Shown here piece after piece: positions 35,636 to 47,645 of a DNA stretch of 64,000 nt. The translations under genes and the position numbers were made by a program. Each line of letters begins with the position of its first letter. Within the stretch, counting starts at the first letter, position 1. Source of the DNA: Circinella umbellata (Eukaryota; Mucoromycota; Mucoromycetes; Mucorales; Lichtheimiaceae); NCBI GenBank assembly GCA_025093555.1, contig JAIWNF010000027.1:1-64000 (forward strand), given 5' to 3'. Under the pieces are notes generated by a model. It did not search any database and was not told the origin of the DNA. It was given only the letters and a program-made list of their open reading frames with translations.

Positions 35636-37822
35636 TTACAGTAACCATAGTAACAACAGTACGAAACGCTCATCAGGTTCAGTCAAATCTTGGTGGAAAC
35701 GGATACGAAAAACATTTTCATCTTCAAAGAAACAGAATTTTCCTGGCCTTTCACCTGATCGACCTCCTTTACCACCCATTTTGGGTGGAAATCAAGATAC
35801 CAACAACAATAATAATAACACTAGTAATAATAATAATAATAACAACAATAGTAATGGAAATGGACGGTTTTCATCGGAATCGAATGGGAGCAGTAGTAGT
35901 AGTAGTCGTTTCACGCGTGCTAAACGTATCGCGCCCCAAACGGAATCCGCTCCGACGTCTCAGGTAAAGAGAAAAAAAAGAAACTTCAATTCCGAATTTC
36001 TTTTCTATGTAAATAATTGTGATATGCGGAATTATATATAAACATATGATAAAAAGGTGTTTTATATGTAATCTGTATATGCGGTACGGAAGATGTAATA
36101 TTTAGCTGTTGTATAATGTCGATTGCTGCATGAGCGGGTAAATCCCATTCTTGGTCAGTGCTTTCTTTGTCCCTTTTTTTTTTTTTTTTTCTCCACGTTT
36201 AACCCTTTTCTTTTGCATATTTATTTGTTTCTTTTTCGTTAAGAAATCAATAACATAACATTTTACACGCACACTCACAAAGCATAGCATATAGATATAT
36301 ATTATTATACATATCCACGCCATTTTTGTACACCCCGTTTTTTTTTTTTCTCTTTGAATCCGCTTTTGTACCCCCTTCCCTTCTCATACACCGCTCCCAC
36401 CCCCTCTCTCCGTCCTTTCTTGTCTTCCGTTATTCATTTACATCATTCTCCTTCTTTCCCACACCCTCAAAAAAATATAAACAACAACTATATTACTATT
36501 CCGGAACCGCATCATCCGAAAATGATCATAATGGTTGCACAATTATATCAGGAACTGTGTACAACACTTTTTCTTTTTTTCTTTTTCTTTTGCCTCTTTT
36601 CTTTTTTCTCTTTCTCTAACAAAATATTTTCTTATTTTTATTTTAGCGCCGACATCTTCGACAATCGACCGGATCGATTGATGACCGTACAACTCGATTA
36701 TTATATACAATTTTAGAAGAAAGCGACACCATCATGACCGACTCAACCCAATCTCGTGCAAGACCTCAGTCTCTCGTATATAATGACAATAACAATAATG
36801 ACGAAAAACGTATCTCCACCAGTAGTAATGAAACAGATTCATCTACAACATCTTCTTCTTCTGCTGCTTCTTATCATCCACCCCCTGTTTTACCTGCTAA
36901 TACATTAGTGCCATTATCTACATCATCTACTCAAGCCAAACGTGGAGAACCCCAATTCCGAGCGAGTATGATTGGTGATGAAACAAAGTGTCGACGCAAA
37001 TTTGTTAGAATGGTTCAAGCTGCTTATAATTTTCAAATGGAACATAAAGATTTAATACCCAAGGAAATGTATATTGTATTTAATGTTCAAGATAATGTTC
37101 AATCCATACGTCTTTCTATGAATGATCAAGCAGAATATCATAAATTTTGTGGGTATGTATTTAATATTTAATACTGCTATTGTTATTATATTCTTATTCT
37201 TTGTCGTACACGTTGTAACTTTTTTTCTTCATATGTTAATTAATATTAATAATAATATAAATTTTCTTTTAGAAATTCACAATATATACCACCTGAGTTA
37301 TCTACTCATGGAATGTATAATCATGGATTAGCAGATGTATGGGTACTTGGTATTTCACTTTATCGTATGCTAGTTGGTAAATATCCTTTTGTTGCTCCAA
37401 CTGATCGGAAATTGTTCAAGAAAATGTTAAGTGCTGACTTTAGTATTCCAGCACACTTATCTGAAGGTAAATAAAATAATGATGTTACATTTTTTTTTTT
37501 TGTAATGGGGTTTCAACAATGATAATAGAAATAATTAACACTACACAAGAGTTGTACACAAGAAATAACTAAATTTAATTTATCCTTTATTAAAAATAGA
37601 TGCAAAGGATTTACTGCGCCGAATGCTTGCGCCCGATACAACGCGTGCTTCTTTAGATTTAGTACTTTTTCATCCATGGTTAAAGCCATATAAACTATCG
37701 GTTCCTTCATCACCTGTTGATAATAATAACAATAACATCTCACAGCGAGTACCTCCCATAATTACTACGACAGCGCCGTCTTCATCAACATTACATCGTC
37801 CTACTACTACACAAACAAGCCC

Positions 37823-37853
<31 letters not shown>

Positions 37854-38096
37854 GATCAAGATGATACAATTACAGAAGCGCCACGACGAGCGGCACTACC
37901 ACCACCAATAGATACAAGCATACCAATCAAAATAAAATCTCACGACGAAAAAAAATTGAAACGGATATTATCTGGTATGATGCTATTATTAGTTGAAGGA
38001 CCTTATCCACCACCTAAACGACCTTATCAAGAGCTGGCTCAACTTCATACAAATCATTTAAGCACAAATCGACCACAACGAGCACTTGCTCGATGA
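35553..38096 (+). CDS. C-lobe-only protein kinase-like protein, Tribbles-like
   Basis: Four exons (35553-35963, 36647-37152, 37273-37466, 37600-38096) give 535 residues. Residues 1-250 are Asn/Ser/Gln-rich with no fold visible. From about 252 a kinase C-lobe follows. KFVRMVQAAY is the helix-E region and EHKDLIPKE (269-277) replaces HRDLKPEN. RLSMND stands where DFG should be, followed by FCGNSQYIPPE (APE region), ADVWVLGISLYRMLVGKYPF and LLRRMLAPDTTRASLDLVLFHPWL. There is no glycine loop, no VAIK lysine and no DFG, so catalysis is very unlikely. The degraded DFG and the R-L-x pattern before it recall Tribbles pseudokinases. The 683-bp first intron is unusually long; a shorter product from ATG 36734 is possible. 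A polyQ tract lies in the tail. Confidence 0.8.
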
Positions 38097-38503
38097 TGAC
38101 GAAACATTTTTTCATAAACAAAAAAAAAAAAAGAAAAAGAAAATAATTTCCTTTTTTGTATAAATATCAACAACAACATTTCCTCTTTCATTTCTTATTT
38201 CATTATACACTCATACATCTTCTTTTTCATGGTTTAATATTATATCTCGTTCTTTATTATTATTATTATTATTATTATTGTATATCGCGTTAACTTGCAT
38301 GTATAATTATTTCATTATTATTATTATTTTAAAACAGCATCTTTTTTTTTTCTTCTTATAATTTATCTTTTAGTTTATTATTTTTACAACTACACCCACC
38401 CTACATTTTCCATTTTGATAGATTTTTTTTTCTGTATAATAAATATTTTATATAGGTATATATACATATTTTTAATATATATTGCTTTTTTATTATAAAC
38501 TAT
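38097..38503. other. Convergent 3' region
   Basis: This is the space between two convergent genes, with (ATT)n at about 38258-38280 and T-rich tracts. No gene. It probably holds both polyadenylation sites. Confidence 0.6.
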
Positions 38504-40113
38504 TTATTTTTTAAAATGATGATAGTGTTCAGGAATAGGATTAACCAAAGTATTTTTTGTTAAAGCAGCATCAAAGTTTTGTAAACAAACTAATTCCATT
38601 TTATACATTGTTTCTTTACTATAAGTTCCAATATGAGGTAAAAGAGTAGAATGTGGATGTGAAAGTAATCCTGGATGAATTACATGCGGTTCCTGAATTT
38701 AAATAAAGTTTTTTTTTTTTTAGTCTTTCCCCCAGTAGTATTTCATACTATCTAATTTATATTTATATACTTACTCCTTCATAAACATCCAAACCAACAG
38801 CACTCACTTTGCCATTTTCTAATCCGTTTACTAATGCATTTTCATTGATAACTTTACCACGAGCAGTATTGACAATAACAACACCATCCTTCATCAGTGC
38901 AAATTGAGGAGAATCTAAAAGATGGAAGGTTGCTTTGGAAAGTGGAACACTAACATAAATACAATCCGAAGTTTTTAAAAGAGTTTCGAAATCAACATAG
39001 GCTGCATTATATTGTTTTTCAACTAAAAAAAAAAAAAAGAAAAAACGGTTTGTTTTTATCAGTATCTAACGTAAAATGGCATAACTACTTCTATATAGTG
39101 TGAAAGATGATGGAAGAGTTTTTTTTTTCTTACCTTCAGGAGATTGACGGGTTCTATTATGATATTGAATTTTCATATCAAAACCATGCATACGTTTAGC
39201 AACAGCTTTACCTATACCACCAAGTCCCAATATACCTAACGTTTTGCCTTCAGGATCACGACCAAGACTAACACCATTTTTCCAGCGTCCTAAAAAAAAA
39301 ATTATTACCAAAATGAAATATTGATTTTAATATGATGTGAAATCAATCTTGGATTACGTCTTACCTTCACGCAAGTTATGTTCAGCTTGATAAGCATTAC
39401 GAAATGCACTTAAAATCAAGATACAAGCAATATCAGCAGTTGCCTAACAACCATGTTTTTAGTTTAGTTTAGTTTATCATATAACTTAATACTTCAAAAA
39501 AAGAACAGGGAATGGAAAACTCACTGCATCAACAGCGGAAGGTGTATTAGATACACGAATACCTCTTGCATCACACGCTTCAAGATCTAAACCATCATAT
39601 CCAGCGGCATGAAAAGTGATAAATTTTGTTCTAAAAAAAAAAAAAAGAGACGGGAGAAAGAATAACCCTCAGCATGAGTTCCCACGTTTTAATTTCAAGA
39701 TCTATATTTGATCCATCTCTATTTAAACCAAGATTATAGAATTACTTTGGAGGAAGGTTATCAACAAATTCTTTGTTAAAGGGACCAACAGACTATAATT
39801 ATATAGATAATGAAAGAAATGAACGACAGTATTTAGTAAATATGTATTGGGTCACATATACAAAAAAAATAAATATTTATTTATTAAATATAAGACCTTC
39901 AGGGGTCTAAATCAAATAATATATACTTACAGAAATACCTATAAAAACAACTTCTACATCCTTATATTTTGTTTGACAGTCTTCAAAAAATTCATTTCTC
40001 GTTTTTGATGAAATATATTCAATAGGAACGATTTTACGTAATTCATCAAGTTCTTTGGTAGCAAAATTAATAGCACCAACAATTAAACCACGTGGAGAAG
40101 AAGCAACTGACAT
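38504..40113 (-). CDS. D-2-hydroxyacid dehydrogenase, glyoxylate/hydroxypyruvate reductase type
   Basis: This is an NAD(P)-dependent dehydrogenase of the D-isomer-specific 2-hydroxyacid family, which reduces glyoxylate or hydroxypyruvate (compare yeast Gor1). Seven exons give about 335 residues, the family size. The nucleotide-binding motif is GLGGIG at about 158-163. Catalytic residues are all present: Arg in NTARG (about 240), Glu in DVYEGEP (about 274) and His in LPHIGTYS (about 292). The start at 40113 ([10 protein letters not shown]) matches the family N-terminus; the frame is open further upstream to 40224, but that part is Phe/Leu-rich and looks like leader sequence. No targeting signal is obvious, so it is probably cytosolic. 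Confidence 0.93.
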
Positions 40114-40967
40114 GTTGATTAAATTGTTCTGAGGGAGAGAGAGAGAAAAGAGAGAGGTAGTATAAAAGAAAAAAGAAAACGGTTCAAAGTTGTTATCGCA
40201 TGATGGATAAAAGAAATCCAACATCTTTTATATATTGAGGAAATTAGGGTTTTTTTTTTCACAAGTGACTGTTGGCCCATTTTTTACGGTTGGGGGAAAG
40301 TCGGATCAGTGCAGTAATTTTCCGGGACAAGTCAAAAAAGTAACCCGTGCGACTTTTTCTTTTTTTCATTAAAACAAATATCGCTCTAAATGTTAAAGTT
40401 TTCGCTATCTGATTTCTTTTTGTATGTATACTTTACTCGTTCGTTGGGGTAATGATAAAAATATAATATTATTAATGATTTATTAAGTCAAATAGCAAGT
40501 TATTTTTTCGCATTAGAATAAAGTTCTAACATATTAGAGTATATAGATAATATTTAACTTACACGATATATCAATTCCCTTTGAAAAAAGATATACGTAC
40601 CTTTTATTTTATTTTTGCTTAAATATAAAAACTTTAGGAGTTGTTTAATTAATTAGTATTGATATAACATATTTTTTAAAAATACCAGAAAATCAATGCT
40701 TCATGGAAAATCACCAACACGACAAGAACTTTTGCATGATTAGTTTGTGTTACCTCGAAGATGAATATATGCATATATTGTCACGTCTTACTTGAAACCT
40801 TCTAAAAACCCCCTTTTTTTCTTTTTTTTTCTTCGAAACCATAACTCTTTCAATTAAAAAGAGAAGAAATTCATTGGAGACCCATTGTCAAATACTCATT
40901 TATAAGAGCCCCCGATTAAATCTTTTGGGATCAACACAATCCAATTTTATTTACTCAATCAAAAGGA
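40114..40967. promoter_or_regulatory. Divergent promoter region
   Basis: This is the shared upstream region of the dehydrogenase (minus) and the F-box gene (plus). It contains GA-rich sequence just before the dehydrogenase start and pyrimidine runs near 40810. No specific site assigned. Confidence 0.45.
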
Positions 40968-42902
40968 ATGCTTCATATTAGCAACACGACCAAAGGAAAC
41001 AGTTACTCCGATCCTGAAGATAACGAAGACGAATATTATGGTACAGAAGACGAATCCTATGGACCTTTACATAAACGTATTGATATTATTACGCGTCTTC
41101 CATATGAAGTTGCCGAAACTATCCTATCAGAATTATCAACAGCTGAACTTCTTGAATGCCTAAAAGTGAGTCGAAAATGGTTGGATTTGTTACAAAAGCT
41201 ACCAAAATTGTGGTATGAGGTCACGGTCGATGAGGAGAATTATACGATGCTTCATCAGTTAGCATTGATTGGCGAGCATATACGTAAATATCAGATCTAT
41301 GATAGCTGTGAAGAGATATTTGATGGGAGTGTGGCTGAAATACTTGGTGGAAGTATGAACAATTTGAAATCATTAGGTAAGTGTAAAATGAATAAGTATT
41401 GATAACAAAAAAAAAGAAAGAAATAATAGCAAATTAATCAATTTATTGTTTACGGATTTATAGCATGGATATGTTTAGATTTTAGTGGTAGAGATTACTT
41501 GAACTGTATAAGACATTTACAAAATTCATTAACTGAACTAGAAATAAGTACTATTTGTGATACACGATATCTATTTCCATCATATATGCCAAATCTATCT
41601 TCTATTCTCCATGGATATCCTAATTTGAAACGGCTTGAAGTTACGTTGCAGCAAAGTAATATTACGCACTATTCTGATGAGCAAGACCACAGTAGATTAC
41701 CAGATAACTTAAAACTCACTCATTTACACTGGCATCCTGGAGCATATACAACTACAGAAGAGCTTGAAAAGCTTCTTGTCATCTGCCCTTTGCTTCTATA
41801 TATGAGTATCGGGTCATTTGAACATTCATGTTCTATTTTGGCTCTTCGAAATCAATGTCCACCAGGATTGCGACATCTACACTTGGATATTGATGAACAC
41901 AGCAAGTCTGGATTGCACTCTTATAGTACTATTAATAATGATAACAACAGCAACGATGAAGACACCAAACCTAATAACGACTTTTCTACAAAAGAAGAAG
42001 AAAGAAGAATAGCTATCAGAAACAATAACAAGAGTGTGCAGAATAAATTGGAAAGCTTGAGTATTAAATGTTATAATCAAGTAGATTGGGAAGAGTTGGA
42101 ATATCTAATCCGAACTGATCAAAAATCATTAGAAAATTTGACTGTTTGTCATAACGAATCATTTGATCCCACGACTCTGCTGGATATCTTTCAAGGATCG
42201 TTTCTTACCTTAAAATATTCAGTATATTGGGAATCAAAGGCATTTATTTATGTTACTTTAATAAACAAGTGTATAGTCATTGACAACCAACAAGAAAAAT
42301 TAGAAAGGAACAGTAATAAAAAACAACAGCAACCACAGCAATTAACAATACAATCAGAGTTTGACACGAATATTGATAATCAACAACGACATATCCCATG
42401 GTTTATAGAGCGTCTCCGAGGAGCTCATAGGCGACTATCTTCTTGGAAAGTTTCAAAACTCGGCTTCTACAGGTGTATTATCAATACCACGTGCATTCAA
42501 TTACTACTCGAATTATCTACATTGGAAGACCTCACTATTAATACCTCTTATTGTGATCCATTGGAGGTTGAGCATTTGATCGCTCTTATTGATGGACTAT
42601 CTGTATCACGACGACAGCAACCACAGCAACAGACAAGAGCACCACTGATTCGACGACTTTGTTTAGGTCCTATAACAGGATTAACGGATGCTATTGTTGC
42701 AAGATTTTCTGAACTGAATGAATTAAATGATTTAACTTTAATTGGATGTAATGATATTACAGATAAAGGAATACTTGATCTCGTAGATAGTGTGTCAAGT
42801 TTAGAAAAGCTATCTATTATGGAATGTAAAAACGTTACCTCCGAAGCTCACGAGTATATAAAGCAAAAGCTAGGCCAAAGAGAATCCCAACAAAAGCAGT
42901 AG
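40968..42902 (+). CDS. F-box and leucine-rich-repeat protein
   Basis: This is a probable substrate-recognition subunit of an SCF (Skp1-Cullin-F-box) ubiquitin ligase. Two exons (40968-41376, 41464-42902) give 615 residues. After an acidic N-terminus, an F-box lies at about 42-86 (ITRLPYEVAETILSELSTAE, then CLKVSRKWLDLL and LWYEV). The rest contains divergent leucine-rich repeats; the clearest are at the C-terminus, with LTLIGCNDITDKGILDLV and LEKLSIMECKNVT, the cysteine-containing LRR type. Two insertions rich in Asn and Gln interrupt the repeats (about residues 300-330 and 415-430). The substrate is unknown. Confidence 0.88.
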
Positions 42903-45544
42903 TAAAACTATAACATAAGAAGGAAAAGATAACATCCTTCTCCTTCTACTATCAAAAAAGATTCTTATTATAATTAAATATATATCTTATTGTAGGTTTT
43001 TAAACAAATAAATAAATAAAAAATTTTCACCTACGTATACATATATATTACGTATATACATTTGTTTTCTAAAAAAGAATTACAGTGACCCTTATTCTTA
43101 TATAATGCGGGTTATTATTTAAAGCAAATAGAGATACTGAGAACCCGGTATTCTTTAAAAATATAATGCTGAACGAAGTAATTATTTGTATGTGAAACAA
43201 AAGTCAAAAACAGAAAACAAATGTAGATACGTGCCCCTTCACATAACAAAATCTATCAAGTCAAGAATCAAACAAAAATTAACAAAAGAACACAAGATCT
43301 TACTAGCACTACAACTATGAAAAATATATACATAATCAAATTATATACAAACATACGTAGTATAATCCCTTGCCTAAAACACTTTAAAAATTGGAATCGA
43401 TACTCAAAGTTAAATCGATTGGAAGCCGACCAGCTATATCACGGTCGATAGAAATACTACAATTATAGTTACACTTTAGAGAACAAAACTAATATAGATG
43501 GTTTAAGTTCTAATGCATTATCATGAGCAATAATGTTAAAAAGAACCAAATCACAAAAGTATTTACTATTATGCTTTACGTATCAACAAATATTATATCT
43601 TTCGAAAGGTCACTCATCGTATTACAAAACGTAGATATCAGTGACTCTTGCTCGTTCTGCACACATACACATCATTCTATTATTATTATTGCTGTTTTAT
43701 AACAAGTCGATGGCAATCTTACCGTATACTTTTATTTTCTTACATTTATTATTATATTACTTTATATACAAAATTCGTCACGTACATTGATATTTAAACC
43801 ACTAATAACATTTTACAATCGTACAATCGTAGATGCACACTTGTATAGCTCCTTTTTTAACTTGTTTGATTGTGTCTAATCCTACTATATATTAGATTGT
43901 AATACATAAATTATTTATTATCTACGTAGTAATGATAATACGTAACAATACAATTCTAAATATATTGATAAGAAAAAAGTAATTACTTTCTTTATTGACG
44001 ATGATCAAACCAGGACATTTTTTAAACCTAGGGCTTCTTTTGTGAGTTTGGTACACTGTTGTATTCGGTTAATAAGAAATAAAGAATTCGGGCTAAAACA
44101 AATTATATAAGGACGATGATGGGGATTGTTGTCATTCTACTATAATAAATTAGGATTCCAATTATTGTTTAACATAAAAACACCCACTTTTGGTAACAAA
44201 AAAAAGGAACATATTCAAATTCTAAATGATCTTGACAAACTATAGTACGAATATGCTTATGTGAGAAGGAATATAACCTTTATTGTTATGTTTCATTCTA
44301 ATTTCTTGGTTACCATCACTTTTATTCTGCACACATGAAAATCAGTTAGTACGTTTATATAATTTATATTTGTTCTTTTTCCTTCTCTCTCTCTTTTCAT
44401 ATAATACAAAATACAAAATACTAAAATTAAAACAAAATACTTAAAGCTAGGTTCACAGAATAGGCGAAATATATGTCAAATACGTATGACAGAATTGAAT
44501 CGCATTTAAAAGCAATTATTCAAGTTAAAGAGTTTATATATGACCCGTGGATAATAGGTTCTCAAAAAATAGAAAAACAAGTTGTTGTCATCGACTGAAA
44601 AAATAAAAGAAAAGGAAGTATGATGTGTATAGTTTAACTCGATTACTGATACTTGATTCGATTCTTTTTAACAAAACACCATCAAATTTATTATTTTTGA
44701 TTGCAGGTTGATTTACATTTTAGTGTTACTTGATTACCAAATATCTTTTGTATTAAAACTAGTTCAGCAACGGGAGTCTTATGAGTTTTTGGGCAATAAT
44801 GAAGTAGTTTAAAAAAAGGCCGAACATACCAACAATGTCAAAAGTAACGCCTCGTTAACTAATAATTAAATGTAAATTATACATTCTTTCTCAATGATAT
44901 ATATTTATATAGAGCCCTGCTATACCAGAAATTAAAAGAACTACATAAAAGCTGTTGTTGGTGGTATACTATTCCAATAAAGCACATATACTTTAGTGCA
45001 TCAACATGATCTGATAAGCAGTAACTCTTATGATATAGTGAATAATAATAATAGATAATTACAATCGATATATAATTACTTTGGTTGAAGGAAGCATTTT
45101 TTTGAATTTAGTTGGGTAGCAAAATCATTATGAAATACGAAAAAAGAATATCTGGTATTTAAACAACATTCCATGCTGTTATTGTTTGTAGACAGTGTCT
45201 AAAAGGTATACTGTAGGTTACGTACGTATCAAGTTATTAATGTAAAATCTAAATGAATTAATTTGTTGAAGATAATACCAAATTCATCTAATCTTAATGT
45301 TTACACGGTGTACAGCTTGTTTTTTTTCAACACTAATTTTGTTCCTGGGATTTTTTTTTACTAATATTACTAGGAAATAATATAGATGTACAATAGATAA
45401 AACATATTTTTATGATAGTAAAAAGGGTATACAGTAGTAATAAAATATACTTTTAAAAGTTCAACATGTCTATGCAAATATGATCAATATACAATTTATA
45501 AACTACATGAATAATCTTGCATAGTTAAAAAAACGTCAGTTATA
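42903..45544. other. Intergenic, no gene seen
   Basis: This is uniformly AT-rich DNA between the F-box gene and the tandem arrays. I find no frame with protein-like composition and no terminal repeats. Confidence 0.5.
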
Positions 45545-46400
45545 TAGTAAAAAAATTAGACACAAGTGTCAATTTTACAGGAACTGAGCGATTCGTGGCA
45601 AATCAAGATCAACTCGCGTCATTCCATCTCTACAATAATGTTGCCACTGCAGCATTTTCATTTTTATTATGAACATTACATTTTTTACACGCTCATAGTA
45701 CCATGACGCGAAAAAAGAAATAAAAAAAGGAAAAAACGCTCATTTCTTAAGTAAAAAAATTAGACACAAGTGTCAATTCTACAGGAACTGAGCGATTCGT
45801 GGCAAATCAAGATTAACTCGTGTCATTCCATCCTTACAATAATGTTGCCACTGCACCATTTTCATTTTTATTATGAACATTACATTTTTTACACGCTCAT
45901 AGTACCATGACGCGAAAAAAAGTGAATAAAAAAGGAAAAAAGAAAAAAAAAAAAGGAAAAAAACGCTCATTCCTTAAGTAAAAAAATTAGACACAAGTGT
46001 CAATTCTACAGGAACTGAGCGATTCGTGACAAATAAAGATTAACTCGCGTCATTCCATCTCTACAATAATGGTGCCACTGCAGCATTTTTATTTTTATTA
46101 TGAACATTACATTTTTTACACGCTCATAGTACCATGACGCGAAAAAAGGTGAATAAAAAAGGAAAAAGAAAGAAAAAATGTTCATTCCTTAAGTAAAAAA
46201 AATTAGACACAAGTGTCAATTCTACAGGAACTGAGCGATTCGTGACAAATAAAGATTAACTCGCGTCATTCCATCTCTACAATAATGTTGCCACTGCAGC
46301 ATTTTCATTTTTATTACGAACATTACATTTTCTACACGCTCATAGTACCATGACGCGAAAAAAGGTGAATAAAAAGGGAAAAAAGAAAAAAAAAATCCCA
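45545..46400. repeat. Tandem array, four units of about 204-227 bp
   Basis: Each unit starts with GTAAAAAAATTAGACACAAG (at 45547, 45751, 45978 and 46193). It runs through a conserved block ending GTACCATGACGCGAAAAAA and then a variable A/G-rich linker that causes the length differences. The conserved blocks differ by only a few bases. On the minus strand each unit reads the same 45-residue phrase (SWYYERVKNVMF, then QWQHYC and DGMTRVNLDLP) followed by a stop, so the unit may descend from a coding exon. Confidence 0.93.
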
Positions 46401-47645
46401 AGAGAAAAACCACATGCTCTTTTCTTTTTTCTTTTTTCTTTTTTCTTCTTCTTTTCTTTCTACTTTACTTTTTTTTTCTACTTCACTTGCACCTCCTTTT
46501 TTTTCTACATCACCCCCCACAGTCGCTTTTCTTCTACTTTATCACTTTATCCATTGGGTACTTCAAGAAGGTCTCTGGGTCATCTTCGTTTGGTTATTTT
46601 TGTCTCTTTTTTGGTACTCTTTGCTCTAGGCGCCGCTTGCTACTTCTATTGGTTCCGTTTTCCGTGGTTTTGCCTTTGTTCATTCCTTGCCTTTGTGGTT
46701 CATCCAGTTATTTTTCGTCATGTTGTACAATTATTATTGCAACTTGTTTGTCATTGGGTCTTTTTTTCCGCTTCACCGTTGTCACCAAGGCCTGACTTTG
46801 CATTTATTGTTTCCCTCGTCTGATGGTTTCTCGTTCGCGACGTGTAATGTGTGAACCTCCTATTATGGTCAAGCAAAACAAGAAGAAAAGTGGCCGAGTA
46901 CTCTAGCTACTATGAAGCGTATGGGTATAAAAGGCTTGAACCTCTTTATAGTCGTATATATATGACACTAGTCCAATAGTAGTTCTTGGTTTAAACTTGG
47001 GACTACACTTTTGGACTGATATATTGAGGGGCAAAGTTTTTTTTTTCATACGATGTCATCTTGGCTCTATCTCACACTCAAATCCATTGCCAGCTATGCT
47101 TGCTGCTGAAAGTGATCTTTTGTATAAACATTGCGCAGTAACGTACTTATGTGCTAATGCTGCCAAAGTTTTGGCTTATGTTCAACATCTAAATGACCAT
47201 TCATCTTTCAACGCATGCTGATGCTAATAACAATGCTTTTGTTGTGCTATCATTGAAACATGACATCATTACTTAAAAGCATGGTAATTCAAAAGGATAA
47301 CTTTTCTACTACAAGAAGTATCTTTTCTGACTCTCAAGTAAAGATTACTACTGCATCCGGTAAAGAGATTGGTTCTCTTGCACAGTATGTTAATCAATGT
47401 TTTCTGTACATCGATAACGATAAACAAGAGCTTCAGCAAGAAACCTTGGATAATTACGGTGACACTTTTACAACACAATTAGTTTGTACTTTCTTTTCCA
47501 TTATGACCACATAACTGTGGAACATGTCCTAGTAACAAGCTTGACTATATGACACTCAAGAATTATTCTCATATAAGACCAGCAATTATTACTGACGCTG
47601 CCACCGCAGTGGACATGAATACGTTTTAAGTGAAGTCAATTTTTT
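46401..47645 (+). pseudogene. Decayed coding relic of unknown origin
   Basis: After a C/T-rich stretch, plus-strand frames at 46980-47220 and 47260-47514 have protein-like composition (LPAMLAAESDLLYKHCAVTY; KEIGSLAQYVNQCFLYIDND). A third, short one at 47545-47630 reads MTLKNYSHIRPAIITDAATA. Stops and frame changes separate them. The last runs directly into the first sequence of the 336-bp array, so these may be upstream exons of the gene from which the array arose. I do not recognise the family. Confidence 0.4.

Noticed and set aside
40114..40224. Upstream in-frame extension of the hydroxyacid dehydrogenase
   Set aside because: The added 37 residues are Phe/Leu/Ser-rich leader-like sequence over a GA-rich tract, and family proteins start near [10 protein letters not shown].
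46332..46823. Overlapping Phe/Ser/Lys-rich frames on both strands
   Set aside because: A C/T-rich low-complexity stretch explains them; no consistent codon pattern.
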